Positions 1 to 7,820 of a DNA stretch of 34,345 bases are shown in pieces. Both the position numbers and the translations under genes were made by a program. Each line of letters opens with the position of its first letter. The first letter of the stretch is position 1. Location of the stretch: positions 1 through 34,345 of the forward strand of contig CAKUFI010000024.1 in NCBI GenBank assembly GCA_934647305.1. Direction: 5' to 3'. This DNA is from an uncultured Clostridia bacterium (GTDB taxonomy: Bacteria > Bacillota > Clostridia > Christensenellales > Aristaeellaceae). The notes under the pieces were generated by a model. It made no database searches. It saw only the letters and a program-made list of their open reading frames with translations, and was not told the origin of the DNA.

Positions 1-52
1 CGCGACCTTTTGGTTCGTAGCCAAACACTCTATCCGGCTGAGCTACGGGCAC
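1..52 (-). tRNA. tRNA-Arg(ACG), 3' part outside window
   Basis: Read on the minus strand, the sequence begins GTGCCCG (acceptor stem), then TA, a D-arm with CTCAGCCGGATAGAG, and an anticodon stem TTTGG/CCAAA enclosing the loop CTACGAA, which gives anticodon ACG (arginine, CGN codons). The variable region and T-arm are cut off by the window edge. A good promoter lies just upstream. Confidence 0.93.
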
Positions 53-81
53 ATGCAGTTCCTTTCCGAACGTGCTTGTAT

Positions 82-110
82 ATTATAACTCGGCGGGGGC
101 GTTTCGTCAA
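82..110 (-). promoter_or_regulatory. Sigma-A type promoter of tRNA-Arg
   Basis: On the minus strand a -35 box TTGACG (105-110) and a -10 box TATAAT (82-87) are separated by 17 nt and lie about 30 nt upstream of the tRNA 5' end. This is close to the vegetative consensus. Confidence 0.8.
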
Positions 111-133
111 GGGGACGCGGGTGGTTTCACGCG

Positions 134-1015
134 TTAAGTCTTTGCGACGGCCGGGCGGCGCATGCGCAGGACGCCGGGAAGCAGCGTGAAGCGAGCCTCG
201 TCCATCGGGTGCAGCTCGCCGTCCACGTTGACGATCATGCCCTTCGAGCGCACGACCACCTCTCGGCAGCGCACGTGCTGGCAGATGGGCAGACGCACGA
301 ATGAGCCGGTGATGAAGAAGGGAAACAGCAGCGCGATGACAAACCGGGGCACGCGCCTGACCAGGATCACGTCGAACAGGCCGTCGTCAATTTGTGCGTC
401 CCGGGCGACGCGCATGCCGCCGCCGATGTACTGCCCGTTGGCGATGGAGAGTATGGTCAGGCAGCGGGTGGACTTTTCGCCGTCCAGCTCGACCTCGCAG
501 TGAAGCGGCTTGAAGTGCCTGAGCGCGGCCGCGACGGCGTAGAGGTAGGGCTTGAGGCCCTTGCCGCGGTCCTTGAAGCGCACGAACTGGGTGAGCACCT
601 CCACATCGAAGCCCGCGCCGGCCACGTTGAGGAACGCGCCCTGGTTCACGCGGCCGTAGTCCACGCGCACGTCCTGGCCGTCGAGCTGCTGGCAGAGCGC
701 CCGGATCGGGTCGCGGGACAGGCCGTAGAAGGCCTTGATGAAGTCGTTTCCGGTGCCGCAGGGCACGACGTAGAGGGTGGACTGGCTGCCCATCAGGCCA
801 CACAGCGCCTCGCACAGCGTGCCGTCCCCGCCGCATGCCGCCACGTCCGCACCGGTTGCCGCCGCCTGGCGCGCAAGCTCGGTCGCGTGGCCGGGGTACT
901 CGGTCTCCCGGATTGCGTATTCGACGCCGCGCTTCTCCAGCTCCGCGCGGAGCTGGGAAAGCAGCGTCAGCGGGTATCCCTTGCCCGCCGTGGGGTTGAT
1001 GATGAGATGCAGCAT
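134..1015 (-). CDS. Diacylglycerol/lipid kinase family protein (YegS/DagK-like)
   Basis: A 293-residue cytoplasmic enzyme of the diacylglycerol kinase catalytic-domain family, which phosphorylates a lipid alcohol with ATP, usually to recycle diacylglycerol into phosphatidate. Visible landmarks are NPTAGKG at residues 7-13, the nucleotide-binding GGDGT at 62-66 and GTGNDF at 87-92. Length is typical of YegS/BmrU/DgkB proteins. The start is supported by AGGAGG seven bases upstream. It lies 24 bp downstream of the XRE regulator and is probably co-transcribed with it. The true lipid substrate cannot be told from sequence. Confidence 0.9.
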   Translation of the reverse strand: MLHLIINPTAGKGYPLTLLSQLRAELEKRGVEYAIRETEYPGHATELARQAAATGADVAACGGDGTLCEALCGLMGSQSTLYVVPCGTGNDFIKAFYGLSRDPIRALCQQLDGQDVRVDYGRVNQGAFLNVAGAGFDVEVLTQFVRFKDRGKGLKPYLYAVAAALRHFKPLHCEVELDGEKSTRCLTILSIANGQYIGGGMRVARDAQIDDGLFDVILVRRVPRFVIALLFPFFITGSFVRLPICQHVRCREVVVRSKGMIVNVDGELHPMDEARFTLLPGVLRMRRPAVAKT

Positions 1016-1039
1016 AGCGCTTCCTCCTGTATTTCCAGG

Positions 1040-1624
1040 TCAGCGAACGTCGCTGGCCGGCGTGAACTCGACCCGCACCACGGTGCCGATCATGTCCAGC
1101 TTGTCTCGTGTAATCAGCCTGGGCTGCGCGTTCAGGTCGCCTGTAATCAGCAGGATGCGCCCGTCAGACTGCACCATCGGCATGCGCACGCAGGGCTCTC
1201 CGTCCAGCAGCAGCAGCGCCGGCAGGCTGCTTCGGGGCGTTTTTTCCAGGCGAATCAGCAGCGTGTCGCCCTTGCGGATGCGCATGCTGTTCATCGAATG
1301 GTCGCCCATCCGGTAGAAGATGAACTCGTCCTCGGTCAGTTCGCGGCAGGGGACGGGACGCCACTGGGCCGGACTGCCGCGGTCGGTCAGGGTATAGCGG
1401 TCGTATACCCGCACATTGCGGAAGATCGCCGGCCGCCCCAGCAGCTCGTCCGTCGTCACGCGGAACAGCTCCGCCAGGCGCAGCAGCGTGGCCAGGTCGG
1501 GCTCGCGCTTGCCCGTCTCATATTGGGAGATGTTGTTCTTGCTCTTTTCCATGACGCGCCCCAGGTCCTCCTGGGTCATGCCGCTGCGAATCCGCAGCCT
1601 GCGCAGGTTCTCTCCGAAGGTCAC
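1040..1624 (-). CDS. XRE-family regulator with LexA/S24-like C-terminal domain
   Basis: A DNA-binding helix-turn-helix fills the N-terminus (about residues 2-56, with GMTQEDLGRVM and NISQYETGKREP). The C-terminal half resembles the peptidase S24/LexA fold (MGDHSMNSMRIRKGDTLLI, then a strand-rich tail). The usual GDSM is altered to GDHSM and the usual catalytic lysine position reads VRM, so autocleavage may be lost (inference). I chose the GTG at 1624: AAAGGGG lies 8 nt upstream, giving 194 residues. The frame is open to an ATG at 1672, but no ribosome site precedes it. Phage repressor-like. It is probably autoregulated through the GTAACC motif in its own promoter. Confidence 0.82.
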   Translation of the reverse strand: MTFGENLRRLRIRSGMTQEDLGRVMEKSKNNISQYETGKREPDLATLLRLAELFRVTTDELLGRPAIFRNVRVYDRYTLTDRGSPAQWRPVPCRELTEDEFIFYRMGDHSMNSMRIRKGDTLLIRLEKTPRSSLPALLLLDGEPCVRMPMVQSDGRILLITGDLNAQPRLITRDKLDMIGTVVRVEFTPASDVR

Positions 1625-1662
1625 GGCGTGCACCCCTTTCTCATGCGTATGATTATGGATGT

Positions 1663-1691
1663 ATTGTAGCAAACAGAACGGTTACACTGAA
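1663..1691 (-). promoter_or_regulatory. Promoter of the XRE regulator with a GTAACC half-site
   Basis: Minus-strand -10 TACAAT (1663-1668) and a weak -35 TTCAGT (1686-1691), spacer 17 nt. A GTAACC half-site (GGTTAC on the plus strand, 1680-1685) lies in the spacer and matches the two full palindromes at 1766-1782 and 1828-1844. Confidence 0.5.
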
Positions 1692-1733
1692 AGCGCGTCG
1701 GGCAAAAGAGCATGTTAAATTTATGAAGGACTC

Positions 1734-1761
1734 TTGCATTTCAGACGAGGTGTGGTACAAT
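1734..1761 (+). promoter_or_regulatory. Promoter for the small-gene pair
   Basis: -35 TTGCAT (1734-1739), 16-nt spacer, -10 TACAAT (1756-1761). It is divergent from the regulator promoter, and the first GTAACC palindrome begins 4 bp downstream of the -10, where a bound repressor would block initiation. Confidence 0.65.
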
Positions 1762-1765
1762 ATGA

Positions 1766-1844
1766 GTAACCTTAATGATTACAAATGCGGGAGGAAATGA
1801 GCCCTCCCGGATTTTTATGGCAAGTTAGTAACCAATATGGTTAC
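1766..1844. promoter_or_regulatory. Two 17-bp palindromic operator candidates
   Basis: GTAACCTTAATGATTAC (1766-1782) and GTAACCAATATGGTTAC (1828-1844). Both are 17 bp with outer half-sites GTAAYC, and the second has perfect 7-bp arms. Centres are 62 bp apart. Together with the half-site at 1680-1685 they suit a dimeric HTH repressor, most simply the adjacent XRE protein (inference). Confidence 0.6.
1788..1816 (+). terminator. Terminator-like hairpin in the 5' leader
   Basis: CGGGAGG (1788-1794) pairs with CCTCCCG (1803-1809) around an 8-nt loop and is followed by ATTTTT. It lies between the promoter at 1734 and the first gene at 1873, so it could attenuate transcription of the small-gene pair. 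Confidence 0.5.
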
Positions 1845-1872
1845 AATGTGGATAAAAAAAGGAGGAAGCAAC

Positions 1873-2085
1873 ATGACACTCAGGGAACTCTGGATTCACG
1901 CGCTGCGGGAGGAAGGCAGCCTGCGTGCAAACGCCGCGGCCTGGAGACTGGCGCTGGATCAGGCACAGGGGGAGGCGGAGCGCGCGGCGATCCGTTCGCT
2001 GCTGCGGGCGCTCGAGTATGCGCTGGACGCTTCGGGACGCACGCAGCGCTCGCTGTGCCAGCTGTGCCGCCGCGAGGAGGTGTGA
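1873..2085 (+). CDS. Small protein of unknown function (70 aa)
   Basis: A 70-residue, Ala/Arg/Leu-rich, probably helical protein beginning MTLRELWIHALREE. The start is set by AAAGGAGG ending 7-8 nt upstream of this ATG. The frame also offers an earlier ATG at 1837, but that would overlap the operator palindrome. I do not recognise a family. It is followed after 3 bp by the next gene and is clearly its operon partner. The divergent repressor and palindromic operators suggest a phage or integrative-element origin. Confidence 0.6.
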   Translation: MTLRELWIHALREEGSLRANAAAWRLALDQAQGEAERAAIRSLLRALEYALDASGRTQRSLCQLCRREEV

Positions 2086-2088
2086 GAT

Positions 2089-2520
2089 ATGCCTGCAAAG
2101 CGCCGACTGACAGAATCTCAAGCTGAGGCCTTCCGCATACTGTGCGGCTTTACCCGCCGCAGGCAGCTGCTCGCCTCGCTGGAGAAGGAGCGCCTGAGCG
2201 TGGAGCGCCGGCTGCTGGAGCTGGCTTCCAGGCCGGCCGAACAGCTCGTCTCGCCCTGCGCGCAGGCAAATGGGTATCACTGGCTGCACCGAACGGAGGA
2301 TATGCTGCGGCGCGATATTGCCCTTGCCGCCCGGGAGCAGGCGCTCTACGACGAACTGCTGGACTGCCTCGACCCGTTCCAGCGGCAGATCGTGCGCCTG
2401 CGCCATGAAGAGAACAAGAGCTGGTGCGCCGTTGCGCACAGGGTTTATCTGTGCGAGCGCCAGGCGCAGCGCGTCTACCGCACGGCGCTGGAGAGAATGG
2501 GGGAGCGCCTCGCGGGGTGA
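2089..2520 (+). CDS. Sigma-70 region 4-like regulator (DUF1492/phage activator-like)
   Basis: A 143-residue protein. Residues about 20-50 form a charged helix (LLASLEKERLSVERRLLEL). The C-terminus (about 95-140) has DPFQRQIVRLRHEENKSW then CERQAQRVYRTALERM, which matches the pattern of a sigma-70 region 4 helix-turn-helix as seen in DUF1492/ArpU-type phage regulators. It probably activates or modulates transcription. There is no sigma region 2, so it is not a full sigma factor. With its 70-residue neighbour and the divergent S24-type repressor it forms a phage-like switch without any other phage gene in sight. Confidence 0.6.
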   Translation: MPAKRRLTESQAEAFRILCGFTRRRQLLASLEKERLSVERRLLELASRPAEQLVSPCAQANGYHWLHRTEDMLRRDIALAAREQALYDELLDCLDPFQRQIVRLRHEENKSWCAVAHRVYLCERQAQRVYRTALERMGERLAG

Positions 2521-2532
2521 GCCTGCCGCCCC

Positions 2533-2930
2533 GGCTGCGGCCGCCAAAGGGGCCAGGGGAGCTTGCGATGCCAGTCTTATACCTGACCTGCTTGGTTTCG
2601 GCGGTAGCAAGTGGCACCGGGCACTGCCCGGCCCTTACCCTTTCGAACGCGGTCTCGTGGGTGCGTCCTGAGGGGGATACGTTTCTGTCAGGCCAGCTTT
2701 TGGTGGTCAGAAGGAGACTAGGCTGTTCCAACTGAACCACGAAATTAGTAGAAAAGTAGTGCCTTAGGCGAGGCGTGGGTGAAGCGCAAAAAGGCGCTTT
2801 CGTGAGGCAGGCGGGGGTATGGCGCGAGGAGGGTACTTTGTGCCTTGTGTACGTTGTCCTTGTGGGGTAATCTCTTTGAGTTTTCCATAAACGAAGAAAT
2901 CAGCCGCTCTAATGTATGGCGGCTGATTTC
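2533..2930. repeat. Composite long repeat, copy L1
   Basis: First of seven copies of an intergenic element. Order: module starting GGCCGCCAAAGGGGCC, a 15-bp palindrome CCGGGCACTGCCCGG near 2616, a core with CTTACCCTTTC and CAACTGAACCACGA, a GCGC hairpin and a trailer. It ends in a hairpin with a perfect 12-bp stem (GAAATCAGCCGC 2896-2907; complement 2919-2930) and loop TCTAATGTATG. No ORF here is believable. Confidence 0.8.
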
Positions 2931-2939
2931 GTGTGCTAT

Positions 2940-3104
2940 TCGGCGGCAGCAACCGGGTGCAGGCTCAGCCTGCCGGCTCAGCCGGCCGGCAGCATTCGGG
3001 GGATTCCATTGCTTTTGTGTGTATCGCAGTGCGGATCAAAGTGCTTTCCGGGTGGGGTTTGGGGAGGTGACTTTTTCAGAAAGTCAGCCTCCCCAACGTT
3101 CCCC
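2940..3104. repeat. Palindrome cluster plus repeat D copy 1 with terminal hairpin
   Basis: Linker GGCGGCAGCAACCGG is followed by GCAGGCTCAGCCTGC and a GCCGGC-rich palindrome. From 2993 a stretch starting GCATTCGGGG, with GGATCAA and TTTCCGGG, recurs at 12107-12166. It ends in a hairpin GGGGAGG-T-GACTTT (3061-3074) pairing with AAAGTC-AG-CCTCCCC (3080-3094), directly beyond the stop codon of the minus-strand gene, where it could stop transcripts or protect mRNA ends. Confidence 0.65.
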
Positions 3105-6100
3105 TTACACCTCCTGCACGGGGGAAGAAGTGAAGTCGACCTCGACCTCGCGGACGGTTCCGGCCTGAGCGAGGGTGAAGCGCACCTTGCCCACGCCCTG
3201 CATGCGGGCGCCGCGGTCGGTGAGCTCGAGCACCTCGCCGTCCTCAGAGTGCGGCCAGGCGGCGAGGTCGCCCTTGACGACGCACTTGACCATCACGCCG
3301 AAGGGCATGGAGACCTCGTATCGGTTCCCGCCGACGCGCAGGGTCGCGCGGCGAATGAGCGATTCGGGGCGGTACCAGTCCACGGGCAGCAGGTAGAAGT
3401 GGCGGGAGCCGTCGGCCTGCACGTAGACCGCGCTGCCCACGTCGTCGCCGGTCTCGACCCAGCTGGGCTCCCTGGTGAGCCGTTCGCGCATCAGGTTCTC
3501 CAGGCAGCGTTCGTAGAGCGGGCGCAGCGCGGGATGGGCGGGGAAGGCCAGCGCGTTGACCAGCACGATACGGCCTTCGCCCAGCGCGTACTCGCACACC
3601 AGCGGATAGCCCTCGTCGGTGCGCTCCAGCACGCGGGCAGGCTCCTGCGCGTTCAGGCACACGGCGACCGCCTGGCCGTTCACGTGACCCTCGGCGTACT
3701 CGGGCGCGCCGGTGCAGAAGGCGAAGGGATGATTTTCGACCTCGTGCAGGCGGCCCGCGGCCACATCCTCGAAGTCGGTCGTATCGCTCAGGTGGGCGCG
3801 GGTGAGCAGCAGGCTTCCGCCCTCGCGCACATACTGCACGAGCCGCGCGCAGTCGCCCTGGCCGGCGCAGTGATAGCCCAGGAAGGCCAGTGCGCCGTAG
3901 CGGGCAAGCAGCTCTTCGCCGCTTTCAACCGGGATCACGTCCACGTTGCCCATGGGTGTGCCGGTGTGGTAGCCGACGGCGTGGTCGGTGTCGCAGCCGT
4001 GGATGTAGAGCGCGTCGCCCGGCTTGCTGAGCGGGTAAAATACCTTGAGCAGATCCCAGCTCTTCTCCGCCGGGCCGTTGGGCTTGTCCTGCCAGCCCCA
4101 GGGATGGTGATTTCCGAAGGCATGCCAGCCGTCGCAGCGGCCGTGCAGCAGCGCCATCGGGGCGTAGAAGCGGCCGGTGCGGCTGTGGGAGGCGACATAG
4201 CGGTGGAAGTCCTGCTGCTGCTTCATGTGGCCTTCGCAGCCCGCGCTGAAGCGGTGGAAGTGGGAGTAGTACTCCTCCAGGTGCCACAGGCCCTCTTCGG
4301 TGTTGATCTCGGTCGCGCCCTGCATGTAGGAGACGTACAGCGCCAGGCGGTAGCGTCGGAAGTGCTCGGGCGCGTCCTGCGGGGAGGACGACCACTGCAC
4401 CGCGTGGTGTACGCCCATGCTGGAGCGCCCCTCGGCCCAGCACGCGCCGCGCAGGAAGGCCATCAGCGGCTCCATCGAGCCGTACATGGTCTCCGCGCCC
4501 ACCCAGCTGTAGCCGGCCTTCATCATGTACTTGAACATGACCGAGGGGCCGGTGTGCCGGGGCGCGCCGTAGCGGGTGCTCGCGATCTCGCGGATCGATT
4601 CCTCCATCGCCAGCCTGTAGTCGCGCGGGATCATTGGGTCGCGGTAGAGGAAGATGTCGTTGCCGTGGAAGTAGAAGTTCTCGTGCGCGTGGCCGGGATT
4701 GACGTGCGTGGGATCCTCCTTGAAGGCGTACTGGGTCATGTCGCCGTACTGCTCGGTCATCATCGAGTCGGAGCCGCCGCGGGTGCCCCAGTAGAAGGCC
4801 GCGCCGTCGCGTTCGTGGGTCTGCCGGCCATAGTAGCCCGCACCCGCGAGCATGGCATCATCCGGGTTGGTGGCGATGCCGGGCAGCTCGCGGCCGTCCA
4901 GCATGAGCACGTAGCGGATGTTCATTTCGTTCAGCACGCGCGTGACCAGCTTCCAGACCTCGGGATTGAGCAGGCGGGTGCCGCTCCAGCGGTAGGTGGG
5001 CCGGATGGTCAGCAGGCTGCCTACGCCGCGGGAGATGTACCAGCTCAGGTATTCCTCGACGTAGTCCATGCGCTGCTCGACGTAGATCATGTCGCCGGTG
5101 CCGGTCACCACGCCGTCGCGGGGGCGCTCCACCATGCGCTCGATCTCGCCGCGCACGGTTAGGCCCTCACAGGTGAAGGCGAAGGGCGCGTTCAGGCAGG
5201 GCGCATCGGCCGTCAGGCGCACGCCATGCAGGCCCGCCTCCTCAAACAGGTACTCAGGCGCGCCGCAGAGCACCGGGCTCTCGAAGCGCACGCGCGCGTT
5301 GTCCCTTTCAGTGCGCAGCAGTACGTACGCGCCGTCCTGCACCGTGCCCACTTGAGAGCAGGCGATCAGCGCCACCGCGCCCGTCGGCTGCTCGATCACG
5401 CCCACCTCGCGCACGATGTAGGGGATGGGCTCGTGATACTCGCTCACCAGGCGGATGGACAGCTCGGCGCTGCCGCTGAGCAGGCGCGCGGGCAGGTCGA
5501 TTTCCCACTCGGAGTCCAGGTGGCAGCGCTCGAACACCTCATCCTTAAAGATCACCTCGCCGCCCAGGCTGACCTCGAACTCCGGCCACTCCTTGCGGCT
5601 TATATACTGCGCCGTCCAGTCGAACTGCTCCTTGTCCGGCACGGGCACGTCGAAATCGGGCAGCATGTTCTCTCCGCTCGCGGCGGTCAGGAAGGGGCGC
5701 TCCAGGTAGAACTCGCCCTCGTAGCCCGCGCCCTCGAACCACACGCCCACGTGCGCGGTGTTTTCCGGGCTGATCTTGACCTGGCGCACGAATTCCTGCC
5801 AGTCCCAGGTGCCCTCGGCGAAGTCGATCACGTGGGTCTCGTCGGGCGCGAGCGCGACCGAATGGCGGTTGATGCCCTCGTGCTTATAGCGGATTTCCAC
5901 CCGCATGCGCAGGTAGCCGCCCTCGGCAAAGCGCAGGCTCTTCGCCCGCGCCCACACGCCCAGCGTCCAGTCCTCGGGCACCGGGTGCATCGGCAGATAG
6001 GACAGCACCGGCGGCCACATGACCTTCTTGTAGACCCGGCGGACGTAACCCTCGGGCTTCTTTGAGGACAGGTTCAGGCAGTAGTGCGCCTCGCGCGCGT

Positions 6101-6323
6101 TCAGCGGGTCGAGCGCGTCGGTCAGCGTGCGGTAGTGCGCCGGGTAGTCCGGCTCGTCCTTCCACTGGTAAAACATCGCCGTCTCGCCGACCACAAAAAG
6201 CCGGTACCGTTTGTTCTCCTGCGCCGCCGTGGGCAGCGTCAGCGTCATGGGAGCACCGCCCGCGCGCAGCGTCGTGCCCTGTTTGTACACGTCGTACACT
6301 TTTTCGTAGTTTTCGAAGCTCAT
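3105..6323 (-). CDS. Large glycosidase-like protein of unknown specificity
   Basis: A 1072-residue soluble protein with no signal peptide. The N-terminal 400 residues are strand-rich with many Trp/Tyr, as in carbohydrate-binding or jelly-roll domains. The middle (about 420-700) looks like an alpha/beta barrel, with IRPTYRWSG, YVLMLDGRELPG and many His/Trp/Asp residues. Around 805-850, GALAFLGYHCAGQGDCARL followed by YVREGGSLLLT resembles the glutamine-amidotransferase-like domain found in beta-galactosidase-type glycosidases. A strand-rich tail follows. Start ATG 6323 has AGAAAGGT 7 nt upstream. Two earlier in-frame starts are too close to that site. It stands alone between repeat islands, with no transporter or regulator. 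A role in sugar polymer breakdown is inferred; no family is recognised with certainty. Confidence 0.6.
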   Translation of the reverse strand: MSFENYEKVYDVYKQGTTLRAGGAPMTLTLPTAAQENKRYRLFVVGETAMFYQWKDEPDYPAHYRTLTDALDPLNAREAHYCLNLSSKKPEGYVRRVYKKVMWPPVLSYLPMHPVPEDWTLGVWARAKSLRFAEGGYLRMRVEIRYKHEGINRHSVALAPDETHVIDFAEGTWDWQEFVRQVKISPENTAHVGVWFEGAGYEGEFYLERPFLTAASGENMLPDFDVPVPDKEQFDWTAQYISRKEWPEFEVSLGGEVIFKDEVFERCHLDSEWEIDLPARLLSGSAELSIRLVSEYHEPIPYIVREVGVIEQPTGAVALIACSQVGTVQDGAYVLLRTERDNARVRFESPVLCGAPEYLFEEAGLHGVRLTADAPCLNAPFAFTCEGLTVRGEIERMVERPRDGVVTGTGDMIYVEQRMDYVEEYLSWYISRGVGSLLTIRPTYRWSGTRLLNPEVWKLVTRVLNEMNIRYVLMLDGRELPGIATNPDDAMLAGAGYYGRQTHERDGAAFYWGTRGGSDSMMTEQYGDMTQYAFKEDPTHVNPGHAHENFYFHGNDIFLYRDPMIPRDYRLAMEESIREIASTRYGAPRHTGPSVMFKYMMKAGYSWVGAETMYGSMEPLMAFLRGACWAEGRSSMGVHHAVQWSSSPQDAPEHFRRYRLALYVSYMQGATEINTEEGLWHLEEYYSHFHRFSAGCEGHMKQQQDFHRYVASHSRTGRFYAPMALLHGRCDGWHAFGNHHPWGWQDKPNGPAEKSWDLLKVFYPLSKPGDALYIHGCDTDHAVGYHTGTPMGNVDVIPVESGEELLARYGALAFLGYHCAGQGDCARLVQYVREGGSLLLTRAHLSDTTDFEDVAAGRLHEVENHPFAFCTGAPEYAEGHVNGQAVAVCLNAQEPARVLERTDEGYPLVCEYALGEGRIVLVNALAFPAHPALRPLYERCLENLMRERLTREPSWVETGDDVGSAVYVQADGSRHFYLLPVDWYRPESLIRRATLRVGGNRYEVSMPFGVMVKCVVKGDLAAWPHSEDGEVLELTDRGARMQGVGKVRFTLAQAGTVREVEVDFTSSPVQEV

Positions 6324-6402
6324 GGTCATCACCTTTCTTATTGATTGGTCGTGGGGGAAGGAAAAACGCAGAGAGGCGGCAGCCTCTTGTGTTGTGGTGT
6401 CC

Positions 6403-6715
6403 GGCGGCCCAAAGGGACCAGGGGAGCTTGCGACGCCTGTCCTATGCCTGCGTTGCGTGGCCCCCGCGGCAGCAAGTGGAACCGGGCACTGCCCGGCCCC
6501 TTACCCTTTCTAACGCGGTCCCGTGGGTGCGTTCTGAGAGGGATACGTTCCGATCCAGCCAGCTTTTGGTGGGTGCTGGGAGACGGGGCAGTTCCAACTG
6601 AACCACGAGATTAGCAGCGTATAACTGCCTTAGGCACAATGTGGGTGAAGCGCCGAAAGGCGCTTTCGCAGGGCAGGCAGGGGTACGGTGCAAGGCAGTA
6701 CCTCTGATACTGCCA
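6403..6715. repeat. Composite long repeat, copy L2
   Basis: Starts with the GGCGGCCCAAAGGGACC module, carries CCGGGCACTGCCCGG near 6482, the conserved core and the GAAA-loop hairpin AAGCGCCGAAAGGCGCTT (near 6650-6667). Its 3' trailer is truncated where the adjacent CCCCTCAG element begins. Confidence 0.8.
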
Positions 6716-6820
6716 ACCCCTCAGTCGCTTTCAGCGACAGCTCCCCTTTCGGGGGCCTTTTCACAACGCATCTGCCTCCCCTGCAAGGGGAGGTACCCGC
6801 AGTGCGGACGGTGGGGTTCA
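6715..6820. repeat. CCCCTCAGTC stem-loop repeat R1
   Basis: Bounded by AACCCCTCAG and its inverted counterpart GGTGGGGTT. Inside are three short hairpins with 3-nt loops: GTCGCT-TTC-AGCGAC, CCTCCCCT-GCA-AGGGGAGG and CCGC-AGT-GCGG. A related copy is at 11067-11165 and a fragment at 12036-12076. From memory, similar elements are widespread in gut Clostridia; I could not check this. Confidence 0.7.
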
Positions 6821-6829
6821 AACCGCGCA

Positions 6830-6984
6830 GACTTCGGCCGCTTTAATCTATGGCGGCCGATAGTCGTCGATAGGATGCGCGGCAGCAAGTGGGACCGGGC
6901 ACAGCCCGGCGGCGGCAGCCAGTGGCAGTCGGCCCTGCCGACCGCTAGCACCGCCTGCAGGCTCAGCCTGCAGGCCGCCCAACG
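6830..6984. repeat. Conserved-loop hairpin and palindrome run
   Basis: Hairpin with stem CGGCCGC (6835-6841)/GCGGCCG (6853-6859), outer pairs GACT/AGTC, and loop TTTAATCTATG. The GTCGTCGATAGGAT and GCGGCAGCAAGTGG linkers follow, then palindromes CCGGGCACAGCCCGG, GTCGGCCCTGCCGAC and GCAGGCTCAGCCTGC up to the amidase stop codon. Confidence 0.75.
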
Positions 6985-7803
6985 TTACCTGAGCGTCTTG
7001 CCCAGATAGTCCGCGATGCCCTGCACCATGCCTTGCACCAGCTTCTGCTGATAGTCGGGGTCGTTGAGCAGTTTGTCCTCCTCGGGATTGGACATGAAGC
7101 CCATTTCGACCATGACGCAGGGGACGCTGCACCAGTTCTGGCCGGTGTAGTTGTCGTTGAGTATGACGCCGCGATTCTTCGCGCCGGTCGCGTCGAGCAT
7201 GGGCTGCAGGAGCGCCTGGGCCAGGGCGGCGCTTTCCTCCGCGCCCTCGCCGGTGGCCTTGGCGTAGAGGGTCAGGCCCTGCACATTGCGGTTCTCGGAG
7301 CCGTTGCAGTGCAGGCGCAGGCACAGCTGCACCCCGGCCTCGTTCATCATCTGCGCGCGCTGGATGTTGGAGATGTCCACGTCATGGGTCTCGCGGGTCA
7401 TGACCACCTTTGCGCCCAGCTTCTCGAGCGCGTCCCGCAGCTGCAGGCCGATTTCAAGGTTTGTGACGTATTCGTCGATGTGGGTGCTTACGCCCGATGT
7501 GCCGCTGGAAACCTTGGCCTTGGTCTGGGTGCTGCCGGGGGCAACCGGCTCCTGCTCGCTGTTGCCGTGCGCCTGGTGGCCGGGATCCAGGCCGATCAGA
7601 CAGCCGGAGAGCGGCAGCGCCGCCTGGTCGTTTGCGAAGTGCTCCCGGACGCGGTCGGCGTGCCGGAGGGTCCCGGTCGCCTTTTCGGCGGGGGGCAGGG
7701 TAGCTCGAGGCGCGAGCGCGGGATTGGCCGGAGCCGTGCCCTCGGCCAGGGCAGGGCAGGCGGCGAGCAGCAGACAGAGCATGATCAGCACGAGTTTTTT
7801 CAT
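6985..7803 (-). CDS. N-acetylmuramoyl-L-alanine amidase (Amidase_3)
   Basis: A 272-residue exported zinc hydrolase that cuts the bond between N-acetylmuramic acid and the L-alanine of peptidoglycan. The N-terminus is a signal sequence; LAAC at 13-16 could be a lipobox, but ALA-E at 18-21 would also suit signal peptidase I. Zinc ligands are visible as His76 (LDPGH), Glu117 (NLEIGL) and His165 (RLHCN), and the catalytic Glu233 sits in VEMGFMSN. Ribosome site GAAAGGA lies 8 nt upstream. It lies 17 bp downstream of the TetR gene in the same orientation, so the two are probably co-transcribed. Sporulation or cell separation are both plausible roles. Confidence 0.9.
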   Translation of the reverse strand: MKKLVLIMLCLLLAACPALAEGTAPANPALAPRATLPPAEKATGTLRHADRVREHFANDQAALPLSGCLIGLDPGHQAHGNSEQEPVAPGSTQTKAKVSSGTSGVSTHIDEYVTNLEIGLQLRDALEKLGAKVVMTRETHDVDISNIQRAQMMNEAGVQLCLRLHCNGSENRNVQGLTLYAKATGEGAEESAALAQALLQPMLDATGAKNRGVILNDNYTGQNWCSVPCVMVEMGFMSNPEEDKLLNDPDYQQKLVQGMVQGIADYLGKTLR

Positions 7804-7820
7804 GGGAACGTCCTTTCCGG

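Noticed and set aside
2916..5162. A 748-codon plus-strand frame opposite the glycosidase-like gene
   Set aside because: Shadow of the minus-strand gene with the same composition artefact, and its 5' end lies in repeat DNA.
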